A stretch of DNA of 64,000 nt from Candidatus Thiodiazotropha sp. (ex Monitilora ramsayi) (GTDB lineage: Bacteria > Pseudomonadota > Gammaproteobacteria > Chromatiales > Chromatiaceae): NCBI GenBank assembly GCA_025655595.1, contig JAHXIO010000011.1, positions 186,001-250,000 of the forward strand. The letters are read 5' to 3'. Below, one piece after another: positions 26,443-35,972 of this stretch (positions are counted from its first letter, which is position 1; the number at the start of each line of letters is the position of its first letter). The position numbers and the translations under genes are program-made. Below the pieces are notes generated by a model. That model worked only from the letters and a program-made list of their open reading frames with translations, ran no database searches and was not told the DNA's origin.

Positions 26443-26499
26443 ATATCGATAAACGAAAGAATAGCGATATTTTATCGATTTGCAAGTTTTTTATCGATA
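26443..26499. promoter_or_regulatory. cluster of ATCGAT operators, likely for the GntR regulator
   Basis: Three related inverted-repeat sites in the dmpP/gntR intergenic region: TATCGATA at 26444-26451, CGATATTTTATCGATT around 26465-26480 and TATCGATA at 26492-26499. They cover the putative dmpP promoter (26458-26485). Such a layout fits repression by the adjacent divergent GntR-family protein, as described for AphS/PhcS-type regulators of phenol operons in Comamonas. Confidence 0.6.
26458..26485 (-). promoter_or_regulatory. putative sigma-70 promoter of the dmpP operon
   Basis: On the minus strand, -35 TTGCAA (26485-26480), a 16-bp spacer and -10 TATTCT (26463-26458). It lies 31 bp before the dmpP start and is overlapped by the ATCGAT repeats. 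No sigma-54 motif is seen here, in contrast to the dmpK promoter. Confidence 0.5.
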
Positions 26500-26532
26500 T
26501 TTTTTGTAAATCTATTACGACCGACTAGAATA

Positions 26533-26561
26533 TTGATAAAGATCACTGTTGAACTGATAAA
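26533..26561 (+). promoter_or_regulatory. putative sigma-70 promoter of the GntR regulator
   Basis: -35 TTGATA (26533-26538), a 17-bp spacer and -10 GATAAA (26556-26561), leading to the ATG at 26618. The -10 is a modest match. Confidence 0.4.
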
Positions 26562-26617
26562 TAACAGGTAGGGTTAGGATCCGCTTCTTTCTAAGTTATC
26601 AACCGGAAAACGCAGCT

Positions 26618-27322
26618 ATGGCAAGAACTTACAATGATCAGACTGAACAGAACGGGGCCAAGACATTGTCCGACCAGGCCTATCTGCAACTCAGGTCCGA
26701 TATCATTCACGGTGCACTGCAACCGGACGAGAAACTTCGTATAGAGCATTTGCGAGGAGAGTACGGTGTTGGCGCAAGCCCCTTGCGTGAGGCTCTGAGC
26801 CGTCTCACCGCAGACGGTTTCGTCACCGCCGAGGGGCAGCGGGGATTCCGTGTGGCCCCCATGTCGGAGGAGGATCTGGCCGATATCACCCGACTGCGCA
26901 TCCTGCTGGAGAAGCAGGCCCTCAGTCAGAGCATCGAACATGGCGATGACGCCTGGGAGTCACGAATTGTGGCAACCTTCTATCAATTGGAAAAGGTGGA
27001 AGAGTCCGAAGAGCGGGATCCTGCGGAATGGGAACTGCGCAATCACGATTTTCATGAGGCGTTGATTGCCGGCTGCACCTCAAAGTGGCTGCGACGCTTT
27101 TACGGTATCCTCTATGATCAGCACAAGCGCTACAGAAACATCGCCCTGAGCACCGAGATTCCCCGCGATCTGCATCAGGAGCATGAAGAACTGCGAAATG
27201 CGGCTCTGGCAAGGGATACCAAACGGGCCTGCGATGCCATTGAGCAACACATCATGAGGACGGCGGAGATCACGCTGAAAGTGCTGCGTGAAGAGGCACA
27301 CAAAGAGCAGGAGATTGCCTAG
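26618..27322 (+). CDS. GntR-family (FCD subgroup) transcriptional regulator
   Basis: A 234-residue regulator. The N-terminal winged helix-turn-helix (about 15-80; AYLQLRSDIIHGALQP, then YGVGASPLREALSRL) is followed by an all-helical FCD ligand domain (about 95-220). This domain has the expected metal/ligand residues in LRNHDFHEALI and, later, HQEHEEL and IEQHIMR. It is divergent from the dmpP operon with ATCGAT sites between, so it probably controls that operon in response to a pathway intermediate. AphS-type GntR repressors of phenol operons are a precedent. Confidence 0.88.
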   Translation: MARTYNDQTEQNGAKTLSDQAYLQLRSDIIHGALQPDEKLRIEHLRGEYGVGASPLREALSRLTADGFVTAEGQRGFRVAPMSEEDLADITRLRILLEKQALSQSIEHGDDAWESRIVATFYQLEKVEESEERDPAEWELRNHDFHEALIAGCTSKWLRRFYGILYDQHKRYRNIALSTEIPRDLHQEHEELRNAALARDTKRACDAIEQHIMRTAEITLKVLREEAHKEQEIA

Positions 27323-27368
27323 CCGGCTGCCTAGAACATACGGCTGCACGATAACAGGTACCGCAAGA

Positions 27369-27824
27369 TTATTTTGCAGCGCGTTCTGCCTCTTTTTCCT
27401 GTATGTACCGTCCCAGCTTCATATCAATGTCCTGGGTATGATTGGCGATCCACGACTGAAGAAACTCCAATATCGGAATTATCTCCTGTTGAGCACCGGA
27501 ATTCATCGTCTTTCTCGCAGCAACGACTTTCGCTGAGAAATCCCTGTGTTCCTTGATATGAATCCCTGCTTCATCGGGCCGTTCTCTGTTGTAGCCATAC
27601 TCATTCATCAGCGACTCTTCCGTTTGAAAATGGTAAATCGCATAACTCAACAGCTCTTTTGTAATACGTTGAAATGTCACCTTGCTGGTGGTTTCGGAAA
27701 GACTGCCATAGGCATCGTTCACCATATTGAGGAGATTCTGGTGCTGTGCATCGATCACCTCCACACCCGTCGACATCCGGTCATCCCAGACAAAAGGTGT
27801 ATATGTGTTTTTCGTGACTGTCAT
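27369..27824 (-). CDS. bacteriohemerythrin
   Basis: A 151-residue oxygen-binding diiron protein. All ligand positions of the hemerythrin fold are visible: H28, H65 and E69 (YHFQTEE), H89 and H93 (HIKEH), H129 and D134 (NHTQDID). The start is the ATG at 27824 with AGAGGAC a few bases upstream; the longer open frame would overlap the sensor gene. It follows the large sensor by 11 bp, so the two are probably co-expressed, which suggests delivering or buffering oxygen near that signalling protein or near the oxygenases of the cluster. Confidence 0.9.
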   Translation of the reverse strand: MTVTKNTYTPFVWDDRMSTGVEVIDAQHQNLLNMVNDAYGSLSETTSKVTFQRITKELLSYAIYHFQTEESLMNEYGYNRERPDEAGIHIKEHRDFSAKVVAARKTMNSGAQQEIIPILEFLQSWIANHTQDIDMKLGRYIQEKEAERAAK

Positions 27825-27835
27825 TCGAATGTCCT

Positions 27836-30800
27836 CTACATAGTGGCAAAGCGCTTCAACCAATCCGGCGAATCGATGGTCGATGCAAGCCATTGCGAAA
27901 ACTCTTCCGACGGCATCGCTTCGGAGAAGAGATAGCCTTGCATCCTGCTGCACCCCAGCGAGAGCAGCGTAGCCATCTGTCGCTCCTCTTCGACCCCTTG
28001 AATGATCACCATACGGTTGAATGCTTTAGCCATACTTAAAATGCTATGAATCAATGCATATTTCCGTTCATCCGAGAGCATCGCCTGCGTCAGAGCACGG
28101 TCTATTTTGATAGTCCTGACAGGTAACTGAGACAATTTTTGTATGGAGGTGTCACCAACACCGAAATCGTCCAACACACAGTCAATGCCCATCTCCAGAC
28201 ACGCATTGATAAACTTTTCCGTCTGACTGAAATGGGTTGCCGTGACCCGTTCGGAGATTTCAATTTGCAACAGCAACTTTCGACGCTGACTGAGCTGCGC
28301 AACATATTGACTCAACATGTTTAGAAAGCTGGGATCGTAGCTCTGTTCCGGGAATAGATTGATACCGACATATAGGGAAGCACCCATCCTATGTATATGG
28401 TCGATCAATACCACTGCCTGATCTATCACCTGCCTACTAATAGACAACATGATGTCGCTCTTGTTGATAAGCGGTAGAAATTCCGCAGGCTCCAGCAGAC
28501 CGAGGATCGGGTGGTCCCAGCGAATCAGCGCCTCGGCAGCTATCACCTTTCCCTCCCTGCAATCGATGACCGGCTGGTAGTAGACAATCAACTGGTCACT
28601 GTCCATCGCCCTGATAATCTCAGACAAGGTCTCCTCCTGAGCCCTGATCCGTTGCTCGAAGTCACGACTGAAGAATTGGTAGCAGTTTTTTCCCGACTCC
28701 TTGGCCATATACATCGCCTGATCACCGTGCCGGACCAATTGATCGGGTTCTGAATTGTCATTAGGAAACAGGGTGACACCAAGGCTTGCAGTCACTGTCG
28801 CCTGCACGGTACCGGAGATTTCATAAGGCTTAGCGGTCAACTCGAGAATACGCTCGAGAATGAGTCTGGCCTCCTGTTGATCCCGCAGATCTCCCAACAG
28901 GATCAAAAATTCATCACCACCCAGACGCGCCACCGTATCGCCGTTGCGTACACAGAGGGTGAGCCGATTGGCCGTCTCTTTCAGCAGTTGGTCACCCGCT
29001 TCATGCCCCTGGGTGTCATTGACCTCCTTAAAACCGTCAAGGTCGAGATAACAGACCGCCATCAGTTCACCGCTACGCTTTGCGCGAGCAATCATCTGTC
29101 TCAATCTGTCGATGGCCAACAGCCGATTGGGCAACCCCGTCAAACCGTCAAAATGGGCCAACTGCTCAAGTTGTTGCTCATGACTCTTCTGTTCCGTAAT
29201 GTCGGAAATGGTTGAAACCGCTCCTGTAATTCCACTGTTCGTGCCGTCATACAGGGCATGTATTGTCATTCTGATCCAGACGATCTCATCATTCCCACGA
29301 TCTATCTGTAACTGAAGATTTTCTACCGACTCTCCCGTATCCAACATTTGGTAAAGTGTCTGTTCGATATCCTTGGCGATTTCCTTGTTAGGCACCAGTT
29401 CGGTAAGTGTTCTGCCGATACCTGCCTCTCTTTCCCATAACGTGACCGGGATGTGCATCAGCGTGTAAAACACGGGATTGGCGTAACGCAATCGCGCTTG
29501 CTCATCCCACAATGCAACCGCCTCGGTGACTGTATCCAGAATCGTACTCAGCTGTTTACGACTCTGTACCAATTGAGCTTCGATCTGCTTGTTTTCGACG
29601 ATATCCCAAACCAGATCGGCAATCCTGCTTACCATATCCACATCGGCTTCGTTGTAGTTCTGCAGGCTGCGGTTGCCGACGCCCATAACGCCAACGATTC
29701 GCTGCCCCCGGAAAACAGGCACACAGAGCTCGCAACTTAATTCGGCATGCCCGGGCGGTAATCCCTGCCGATTGGGGAGTGTAATATAGTCGTTGTGGAT
29801 GACCGGCTGTCGCTCTCTGACGGCATCTGCCCAAACACCTGCCTCGTCCACGTCGTAGTGCAAACCCTCTCCCGGCATCTGACAATACTCATCGGTAGTA
29901 CGGGTTGACCAAGCCTGTAACGACAAAGTCCTCTGGTCTTCGTCGATAAAATGATAAAAACCGATCTTACTTCCCGTCTTTTCGCAGGCTTCATCCAGTG
30001 CATAAACCAACAACTCATGGACATCGTGACCCGGTGCATAATCGAGTAACTTGATCCTCGACTCCATTACCTGTTCAGTGAATTTACGTTGTGTAATATC
30101 GATAAAGGTGACTACCGCTCCCCTCTCATTGATCAGAGGATACGACCAGTACTCTACGGGAAAGCTGGTTCCATCCTTTCTCCAGAAAACCTCATCATCC
30201 CTATGGATCTGCTCATTCAAATGGAAGGCTTTAAAGATGGGGCACTCCGCTGCAGGATAGGGAGAGCCGTCGGCATGAGAGTGATGAATGATTCGATGCA
30301 TGGGCCTACCCACCAGTTCAGATTCATCTTCATACCCCAATTGCCTCAGTCCTGCCCGGTTGACGCTGGTACAAATACCTCGATCGTCAAGTCCATAGAT
30401 CGACTCTGCCGTCGAATTCATGATCAACTGCAGATTCTCCTCACTCATCTGCAACGCTTTCTCGATATGCTTTCTCTCGGTAATATCGGAGATAAAGCCC
30501 TCAATCAGGCATGGAGATGTTGACGACTCCACCATTGCCCCCTTCTCCAATACCCAATGCTCCCGCCGCCAGCGATCGAACAACCGATATTCGATCTCAA
30601 AAGGACGCTTCCGGGAGATCGCATCCGCCACTTGATCAGCAACCTGAGACCTATCAGTCGGGTGAACAAGGTCGGCATAACTAAGCAGGCGGTTATCAAC
30701 CAATTCATCGGGTTCATAACTGGTAATATGTTTAATACCATCACTTAGGAAAAGCATGCTCCACTGTTCATTACTGAGGCAGCGGTAAGCCGCACCCGGC

Positions 30801-33274
30801 AGATTATCCAGTAGTGTTTTTGTGGCACGCCGTGATTCTCGCAACGCCGCCTCGATCCCGTGACGCTTGATGGCACTGGCTATCACACCAGAGAAGGTCT
30901 GCAGAAGGAGAACATCCTCCTGTTGCCAAATGGATGTTTGCGAAACGGCATCGAACCCAATAAAACCGACGATGTTCCTGTCGATCTTCAACGGTACCGC
31001 CAATACAGACTTGATCTGTTGTGCCATCAGGTGTTTCCTGAAGTGATCAGCTTCCGGAGGCAACTCGGTCAGAGATCCGATGAACAGTGGCTTATCCATT
31101 GAAAAAAGCCCAAGCATGTACCCAAATTCGGACAGATCAAGCTTCTGCAGGCTCTCCTTTTTCGATTCAACACCGGATCCGCACCACTCGTGGGTGTTGG
31201 ACATTGTGTCGTTCATCTCATCGAACTGAAACAGATATGCACGGTCACTGCCGGAAAACTCCCCAATCAATTCCAGCAAGGCATTGAGTCGATGATCGAG
31301 CTCTCCTGCACTTGCCCCCAACAGTGCAGCCGCCTGATTGGCGATCAGCTTTTCCAGTTCAAGACGGTGATTGAGCTTGAACTCATTAGACTTTCTTCGA
31401 GTGATGTCCTCTGCAATACCAGCCACACGATAGAGTTCACCCGATTCATCGTAGATAGCGAATGCCTTGGCATCGACCCAGGACACCTCACCATCCGGCC
31501 TGATAACGCGATACTCCGGAAAGTGCAACTCGTCCCATGGCTTCTGTAAGTGCTCAGCGAGAAAGGATTCAACCTGCACCAGATCCTCTCGAGGCAATGC
31601 CTCTATCCAACTGGTCGCCTTGTTGTAAAGACTTTGGCAACTCCTTCCCCACACCATCTCATATGCAGGACTGACATAGTACACTTGTTGTAAATCGGGT
31701 GAGCCAATCCAGAAAACCTCACGGATGGCCTGAGTCAACTGATTGAATTTCTCTTCACTCTGTTTCAGCCGCAAGCTCTCTTCACGGGATTCAGTGATGT
31801 CGTTCACCAATGCCAGGGCACCTATAAACCGTCCCTGATCATCATTGATTGAACTGGTGTTCATGCGTGTCCAGATATCGTGACCTTCCTTGTGTAGAAA
31901 CCTGAACTCATGGGATTCACTGATACCGCTGCGTCTGCGATCCAGGTTTTTCTGTGCAATCTGCTTCGCCTCATCGTCCATAAAATCATAGAAAGATCGA
32001 CCCAGCATCTCATCGACGGCATATCCGAACATTTCAGCCATAGTGTGATTGACAAAAGTTGTGACACCCTCGTCATCGATCTGCCAGATTCCATCATGGC
32101 TGTTCTCAACAATAGTACGGTACTGCTCCTCACTCTTTGCAACAGCCCGGTTAAGCTGCCTGTACTTGCTCAACAATGGGATCAGAATCAATACAACAAT
32201 GAATAGTGATGCCAATCCCAACAGCGTGTAGAGAAAATAAGTCTTATATTGATTTGTCGATTGTTCGGGAAGGTTGATCCACTGAGTTTCTTCAGGCAGT
32301 AGAGTTGGATCTACACCATATGATGTAGCTAACGAAAAATCTAAGGTCGGAACATTCGGACTGTTGCGAATAACAGGTAGAGAAGAGACGGATATACCGC
32401 TCAGTATTTTTTCAGCCAACAGCGCAGCCTGTCGCCCCTGTTCATAGTGATTGATAATGACACCGCCAAGCACGCCATTCCTCATCCCGTGCCGCCAAAA
32501 ATGGAATATCGGGGCTTCAGTTTCATTGCGAATGAGTTGCAGGCTTTTCTCGAAGGAGAGAGCTTTCTCATCACTGTCACGATAGGCCGAAATCAGAAAG
32601 ATCAACGCATCCGATCCGTGCGCGCGGAGTTTCGTTGAAAACTCATCCCATGTCAGTTCCGCCAGAGAGAGAATCTTGAAATCAAGATCTTTCTCCTTAG
32701 CAATCACTTCCCTGAATGTTGCTAAATCAGCCTGTCCGCTGGCGGTGCCATCCACCAAGATATAGGCAGAGTCTCTTAGCGGAAATATTCTTTTCGCCAA
32801 CGATAACGTGTCACTGAATGACGGTGCTTCGACAACACCTGTTACATCCATACGAGACGCCATGGAGTGCGCCAACTTGAGATTATTCACACCCAAAAAA
32901 ACCTTGGGTATCTCACCGAACAACGCATCACCCTGACCTACAACAAAGTCAAGTGCATTATCGTCAGCTGTGACAATCAGATCATAAGGTTCCCGGTGCG
33001 CTAATTTATAGGAAAACTGACGGTAAAAATTATCACGACTTTGTCGAGTATCAAGCCGCTTTGAATCCATATACTCGATATCAATCAGAGGCTCCCCCGA
33101 TTGAAAAACAGAACGGATACCCGCAAGAGTCTGTGGTGAAGTCGGGAATCCAGGATGATAGGAGTAGAGCAGCAATACTCGTGTACCGGAGAGGGAAATC
33201 TCTCCCGATACGGCGATACATGTGAGCATCAGCAAAATACTGAGAATGATTTGACCTAAGACCTTTAAGTACAT
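27836..33274 (-). CDS. giant membrane sensor: ABC-binding-like, 5 PAS, 2 GAF, GGDEF and degenerate EAL
   Basis: A protein of 1812 residues. A signal/anchor segment (about 5-25) is followed by a periplasmic ABC-substrate-binding-like domain (about 30-325) and a transmembrane helix (about 345-368). The cytoplasmic part runs PAS, PAS, GAF, PAS, PAS, GAF, PAS (about 380-1365), then GGDEF (1366-1530) and EAL (1550-1800). GGDEF is intact (1452-1456) with an RNGD inhibitory site at 1443-1446, so diguanylate cyclase activity is likely. In the EAL domain, E1581 and the DDFG motif are present, but the general-base glutamate of the EGVE motif is Gln1759 (IQGVE), and the loop reads DDFGVGDTS instead of DDFGTGYSS. 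Phosphodiesterase activity is therefore doubtful. Ligand unknown. Confidence 0.92.
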   Translation of the reverse strand: MYLKVLGQIILSILLMLTCIAVSGEISLSGTRVLLLYSYHPGFPTSPQTLAGIRSVFQSGEPLIDIEYMDSKRLDTRQSRDNFYRQFSYKLAHREPYDLIVTADDNALDFVVGQGDALFGEIPKVFLGVNNLKLAHSMASRMDVTGVVEAPSFSDTLSLAKRIFPLRDSAYILVDGTASGQADLATFREVIAKEKDLDFKILSLAELTWDEFSTKLRAHGSDALIFLISAYRDSDEKALSFEKSLQLIRNETEAPIFHFWRHGMRNGVLGGVIINHYEQGRQAALLAEKILSGISVSSLPVIRNSPNVPTLDFSLATSYGVDPTLLPEETQWINLPEQSTNQYKTYFLYTLLGLASLFIVVLILIPLLSKYRQLNRAVAKSEEQYRTIVENSHDGIWQIDDEGVTTFVNHTMAEMFGYAVDEMLGRSFYDFMDDEAKQIAQKNLDRRRSGISESHEFRFLHKEGHDIWTRMNTSSINDDQGRFIGALALVNDITESREESLRLKQSEEKFNQLTQAIREVFWIGSPDLQQVYYVSPAYEMVWGRSCQSLYNKATSWIEALPREDLVQVESFLAEHLQKPWDELHFPEYRVIRPDGEVSWVDAKAFAIYDESGELYRVAGIAEDITRRKSNEFKLNHRLELEKLIANQAAALLGASAGELDHRLNALLELIGEFSGSDRAYLFQFDEMNDTMSNTHEWCGSGVESKKESLQKLDLSEFGYMLGLFSMDKPLFIGSLTELPPEADHFRKHLMAQQIKSVLAVPLKIDRNIVGFIGFDAVSQTSIWQQEDVLLLQTFSGVIASAIKRHGIEAALRESRRATKTLLDNLPGAAYRCLSNEQWSMLFLSDGIKHITSYEPDELVDNRLLSYADLVHPTDRSQVADQVADAISRKRPFEIEYRLFDRWRREHWVLEKGAMVESSTSPCLIEGFISDITERKHIEKALQMSEENLQLIMNSTAESIYGLDDRGICTSVNRAGLRQLGYEDESELVGRPMHRIIHHSHADGSPYPAAECPIFKAFHLNEQIHRDDEVFWRKDGTSFPVEYWSYPLINERGAVVTFIDITQRKFTEQVMESRIKLLDYAPGHDVHELLVYALDEACEKTGSKIGFYHFIDEDQRTLSLQAWSTRTTDEYCQMPGEGLHYDVDEAGVWADAVRERQPVIHNDYITLPNRQGLPPGHAELSCELCVPVFRGQRIVGVMGVGNRSLQNYNEADVDMVSRIADLVWDIVENKQIEAQLVQSRKQLSTILDTVTEAVALWDEQARLRYANPVFYTLMHIPVTLWEREAGIGRTLTELVPNKEIAKDIEQTLYQMLDTGESVENLQLQIDRGNDEIVWIRMTIHALYDGTNSGITGAVSTISDITEQKSHEQQLEQLAHFDGLTGLPNRLLAIDRLRQMIARAKRSGELMAVCYLDLDGFKEVNDTQGHEAGDQLLKETANRLTLCVRNGDTVARLGGDEFLILLGDLRDQQEARLILERILELTAKPYEISGTVQATVTASLGVTLFPNDNSEPDQLVRHGDQAMYMAKESGKNCYQFFSRDFEQRIRAQEETLSEIIRAMDSDQLIVYYQPVIDCREGKVIAAEALIRWDHPILGLLEPAEFLPLINKSDIMLSISRQVIDQAVVLIDHIHRMGASLYVGINLFPEQSYDPSFLNMLSQYVAQLSQRRKLLLQIEISERVTATHFSQTEKFINACLEMGIDCVLDDFGVGDTSIQKLSQLPVRTIKIDRALTQAMLSDERKYALIHSILSMAKAFNRMVIIQGVEEERQMATLLSLGCSRMQGYLFSEAMPSEEFSQWLASTIDSPDWLKRFATM

Positions 33275-33574
33275 TTAAGAATCGACGGGCAGTGAACAGG
33301 CCAGTTAATCATTGGATCCTTGCTGACTATAAGACCTTGTTTATAAGAATAAAACTCCTATCCTGAAAAAGCTTTTCCTCCTCTTCCACTGATAGTAGAT
33401 CAGGATATGAAAATTTTCAGGATCAGCCTGAACGCAAAATATTGCAGCAGATGCACGAATCCAGTGTGAATATGTCACTATCCAGCAGTAAACCACCTCA
33501 TAGGAAGTAGATTCGACCCGTGAAACACTCAGCCTACGGAATCCGGCACAACCGGTGGATTCAGGAGCGTTTCA
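33275..33574. other. 300-bp divergent intergenic region
   Basis: It separates the sensor and the RND gene, so both promoters should be here, but none is clear. It contains a 10-bp inverted repeat ATCCTGAAAA (33360-33369) with TTTTCAGGAT (33414-33423), and a second nearby TCAGGAT copy (33400-33406), which could be an operator. The short open frame 33520-33717 overlaps the start of the RND gene and is not supported. Confidence 0.35.
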
Positions 33575-35893
33575 ATGAAGCGGGTCATCATGACGGCAGC
33601 ACGCTATCCCTGGCTGGTATTCACGATCCTGAGTGTCGTCACGCTTGTCGCAGCTATCCAGCTGACAGAATTACGGATCGAAATCTCGGCGGAAGGCATG
33701 ATGATCAATCATGCTGAAGCAGTCGCGGATTACAGGAACAGTTTACTGACCTTTGGTAGTGAAGCCATTACGGTGGTCTATCTGGAAGACGACGATCTCA
33801 TGGCCCCCCGCAAACTGACGGCAATCCGGGAAGCACTGCGTAGAATAGAGGCTCTACCTCATGTTTCGCATGCAGTCAGCCTCTTTTCAATAAGGTACCT
33901 ACGCACCCAAAACGGTTATATCTACAGCAGTCCGTACCTTGAAACCATTCCGAATTCAAAGGATTCAGCACGGCAGATTACAGATGCCGCACTGCTCAAC
34001 CCGCTGATCGAGAGAAATCTTCTCTCCCGGGATGGTACGGTGATGGCAATCAATCTCTACCTGGACATGACCGATTATCATCACGGTTTCGATGAATCGT
34101 TTACCAAATCCCTGGATAACGCCATTACACCGCTGCAGGTACAACTGCGCCGTGTCTTCCACCTGGGCAATCCCTCTATCCGAACCGGCATCAGCGATCA
34201 GATCCGCAACGACCTAAGATTCACTCTTCCTCTGTCCATCATTGTTCTCATACTGACGCTCTGGCTGATTCTTAAACGACCGAGCCTGACTCTGATCCCT
34301 CTAATAACCGCCGGTTTGAGCGTGATCTGGACGCTGGGAGCCATGGCGTTTTTATCGATCCCTGTCAATGTAATGACATCCATCATCCCGGTACTGCTTA
34401 TCATCATCGGTTCTACGGAAGATATTCATCTCATTTCGGAGTACCAGTCCGGCATTCGAAATGGTCTCAAGCAACTGGATGCCACATACGTCATGGCCAG
34501 CCATAAGGGTACAGCCATACTTCTGACATTCAGTACGACCTGTCTGGGATTTCTCTCCATATCGCTCAACAGGATCGACCTATTGCAGCAGTTCGGCCTT
34601 ATAACAGCGATCGGTTTAACGCTTAATTTCATCATCACTGTGACACTGGTCCCAGCCTGTCTGCAACTGATCTCGCCACACTATGGCAGAAACTTCACAG
34701 CCGAATGGAGTGTACTCATCAGACTTGTAGAAACAACATTCTCCTGGATAGAGCGCTATCCACGAAAATTTGTCCTGAGCCTGATATTACTCATCGCTTT
34801 CAATATTTATTGGGCCACTCGAATCGAGATCAATAACAACGTCATGGCATATCTACCCTATTCCTCTCCACTACCGGAGCAGGCCGGATTAATAAGAGAC
34901 AATCTCTCAGGCATAGAATCGCTTGCCATCCTGGTAAGTGGGAGTGACGAAGCCTTCTTGAAGACCTCCAATCTCCAACAACTCCGGCAGCTCCAACGAC
35001 ACCTCGAGAAGTTGGGACATTTTGACAAGAGTTTCTCCTTTGCCGATTTCATCAGCGTCGTCCACAGCGGTATAGATGGAGAGGAAACGGACAAAATCCA
35101 TCTGCCGGAAAGCGACGAACTCGTCAGTAGTTATATGTCGCTACTCGGTCATTCAAGCGCCAAGGCTTTTGTCTCGCCGGACTTCAATCAAGCCCGTATT
35201 ATCGTCAGACATGCTATCGACGGTTCCAGGCAGCTCAACAGGGAGGTTGAGGAAATCATCAGATTTGCCGACGAATTCCTCGACCCTTCTCTCGAGGTCA
35301 AAGTCACCGGAAGCAGCTGTCTCAACAGCCAGGCGGTTGACTACATGGCTGACGGGCAGACCCGATCACTGCTGTTGCTGCTGGGAGTGATTTTTCTTCT
35401 CATCACCCTGCTACTTGCCAATGCCAAGATAGGCTTTGTTGCGGTGGCCTCCAATCTTTTCCCGATCATCACCCTGTTCGGTGTGATGGGTTGTTTCGGC
35501 ATCGTGCTGGATACCGGAACCGTCATGGTCGCCGCTATCGCATTGGGTCTTTCCGTCGATCACACCATGCACTTCGTAGTACACTATCAGCGTCTCCTTA
35601 GAGAAGGAACACCACACCTGATATCCCTGTTGCAAACCATCCGGGGGGAGTCCACCCCGATTTTCACCACAGCACTCGCACTCATAATGGGATTTTCAAT
35701 ATTGGCGTTTTCCGCATTTCCACCGGTTGCACTTTTCGGACTGTTGAGCGCGTTGGTAATGCTGACGGCATTGATCGGCACATTCGTCGTCACCCCACTG
35801 TTACTTAACCTTACCGAGCCGACGGCGCGGACATCAATGATCAACCGGCCTAAACGGCAGGTCTATATCGCAAAGGCACATTCACGCAGCTGA
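33575..35893 (+). CDS. second MMPL-type RND superfamily transporter
   Basis: A 772-residue RND protein with two repeats of one helix, a periplasmic domain and five helices. The relay regions are IPVLLIIIGSTEDIHLISEY in the first half and AIALGLSVDHTMHFVVHY in the second, both typical of the MMPL/HAE3 branch. AGGAG lies 7 nt before the ATG at 33575. It is a distant paralogue of the protein at 15120 but has no adaptor or DUF1302 partner next to it. It runs towards the end of the dmp hydroxylase operon and is separated from it by a two-way terminator. The substrate is unknown; hydrophobic or lipid-like compounds are usual for the family. Confidence 0.87.
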   Translation: MKRVIMTAARYPWLVFTILSVVTLVAAIQLTELRIEISAEGMMINHAEAVADYRNSLLTFGSEAITVVYLEDDDLMAPRKLTAIREALRRIEALPHVSHAVSLFSIRYLRTQNGYIYSSPYLETIPNSKDSARQITDAALLNPLIERNLLSRDGTVMAINLYLDMTDYHHGFDESFTKSLDNAITPLQVQLRRVFHLGNPSIRTGISDQIRNDLRFTLPLSIIVLILTLWLILKRPSLTLIPLITAGLSVIWTLGAMAFLSIPVNVMTSIIPVLLIIIGSTEDIHLISEYQSGIRNGLKQLDATYVMASHKGTAILLTFSTTCLGFLSISLNRIDLLQQFGLITAIGLTLNFIITVTLVPACLQLISPHYGRNFTAEWSVLIRLVETTFSWIERYPRKFVLSLILLIAFNIYWATRIEINNNVMAYLPYSSPLPEQAGLIRDNLSGIESLAILVSGSDEAFLKTSNLQQLRQLQRHLEKLGHFDKSFSFADFISVVHSGIDGEETDKIHLPESDELVSSYMSLLGHSSAKAFVSPDFNQARIIVRHAIDGSRQLNREVEEIIRFADEFLDPSLEVKVTGSSCLNSQAVDYMADGQTRSLLLLLGVIFLLITLLLANAKIGFVAVASNLFPIITLFGVMGCFGIVLDTGTVMVAAIALGLSVDHTMHFVVHYQRLLREGTPHLISLLQTIRGESTPIFTTALALIMGFSILAFSAFPPVALFGLLSALVMLTALIGTFVVTPLLLNLTEPTARTSMINRPKRQVYIAKAHSRS

Positions 35894-35927
35894 TTCCGCT
35901 GTTACTTACATGACGCACAGGTATAAA

Positions 35928-35949
35928 AAAGCCCCGTTTCCGGGGCTTT
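35928..35949. terminator. bidirectional terminator between the RND gene and dmpB
   Basis: A perfect 9-bp stem (AAAGCCCCG 35928-35936, CGGGGCTTT 35941-35949) with a TTTC loop, A-rich on the left and T-rich on the right. It serves the RND gene from the left (stop 35893) and the dmpKLMNOB operon from the right (stop 35973). Confidence 0.9.
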
Positions 35950-35972
35950 CAGTACAGATCGTTGAATAATCT

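Noticed and set aside
33520-33717. Frame of 65 codons at the start of the second RND gene
   Set aside because: Overlaps the RND start in another frame; the RND ATG has a proper Shine-Dalgarno.
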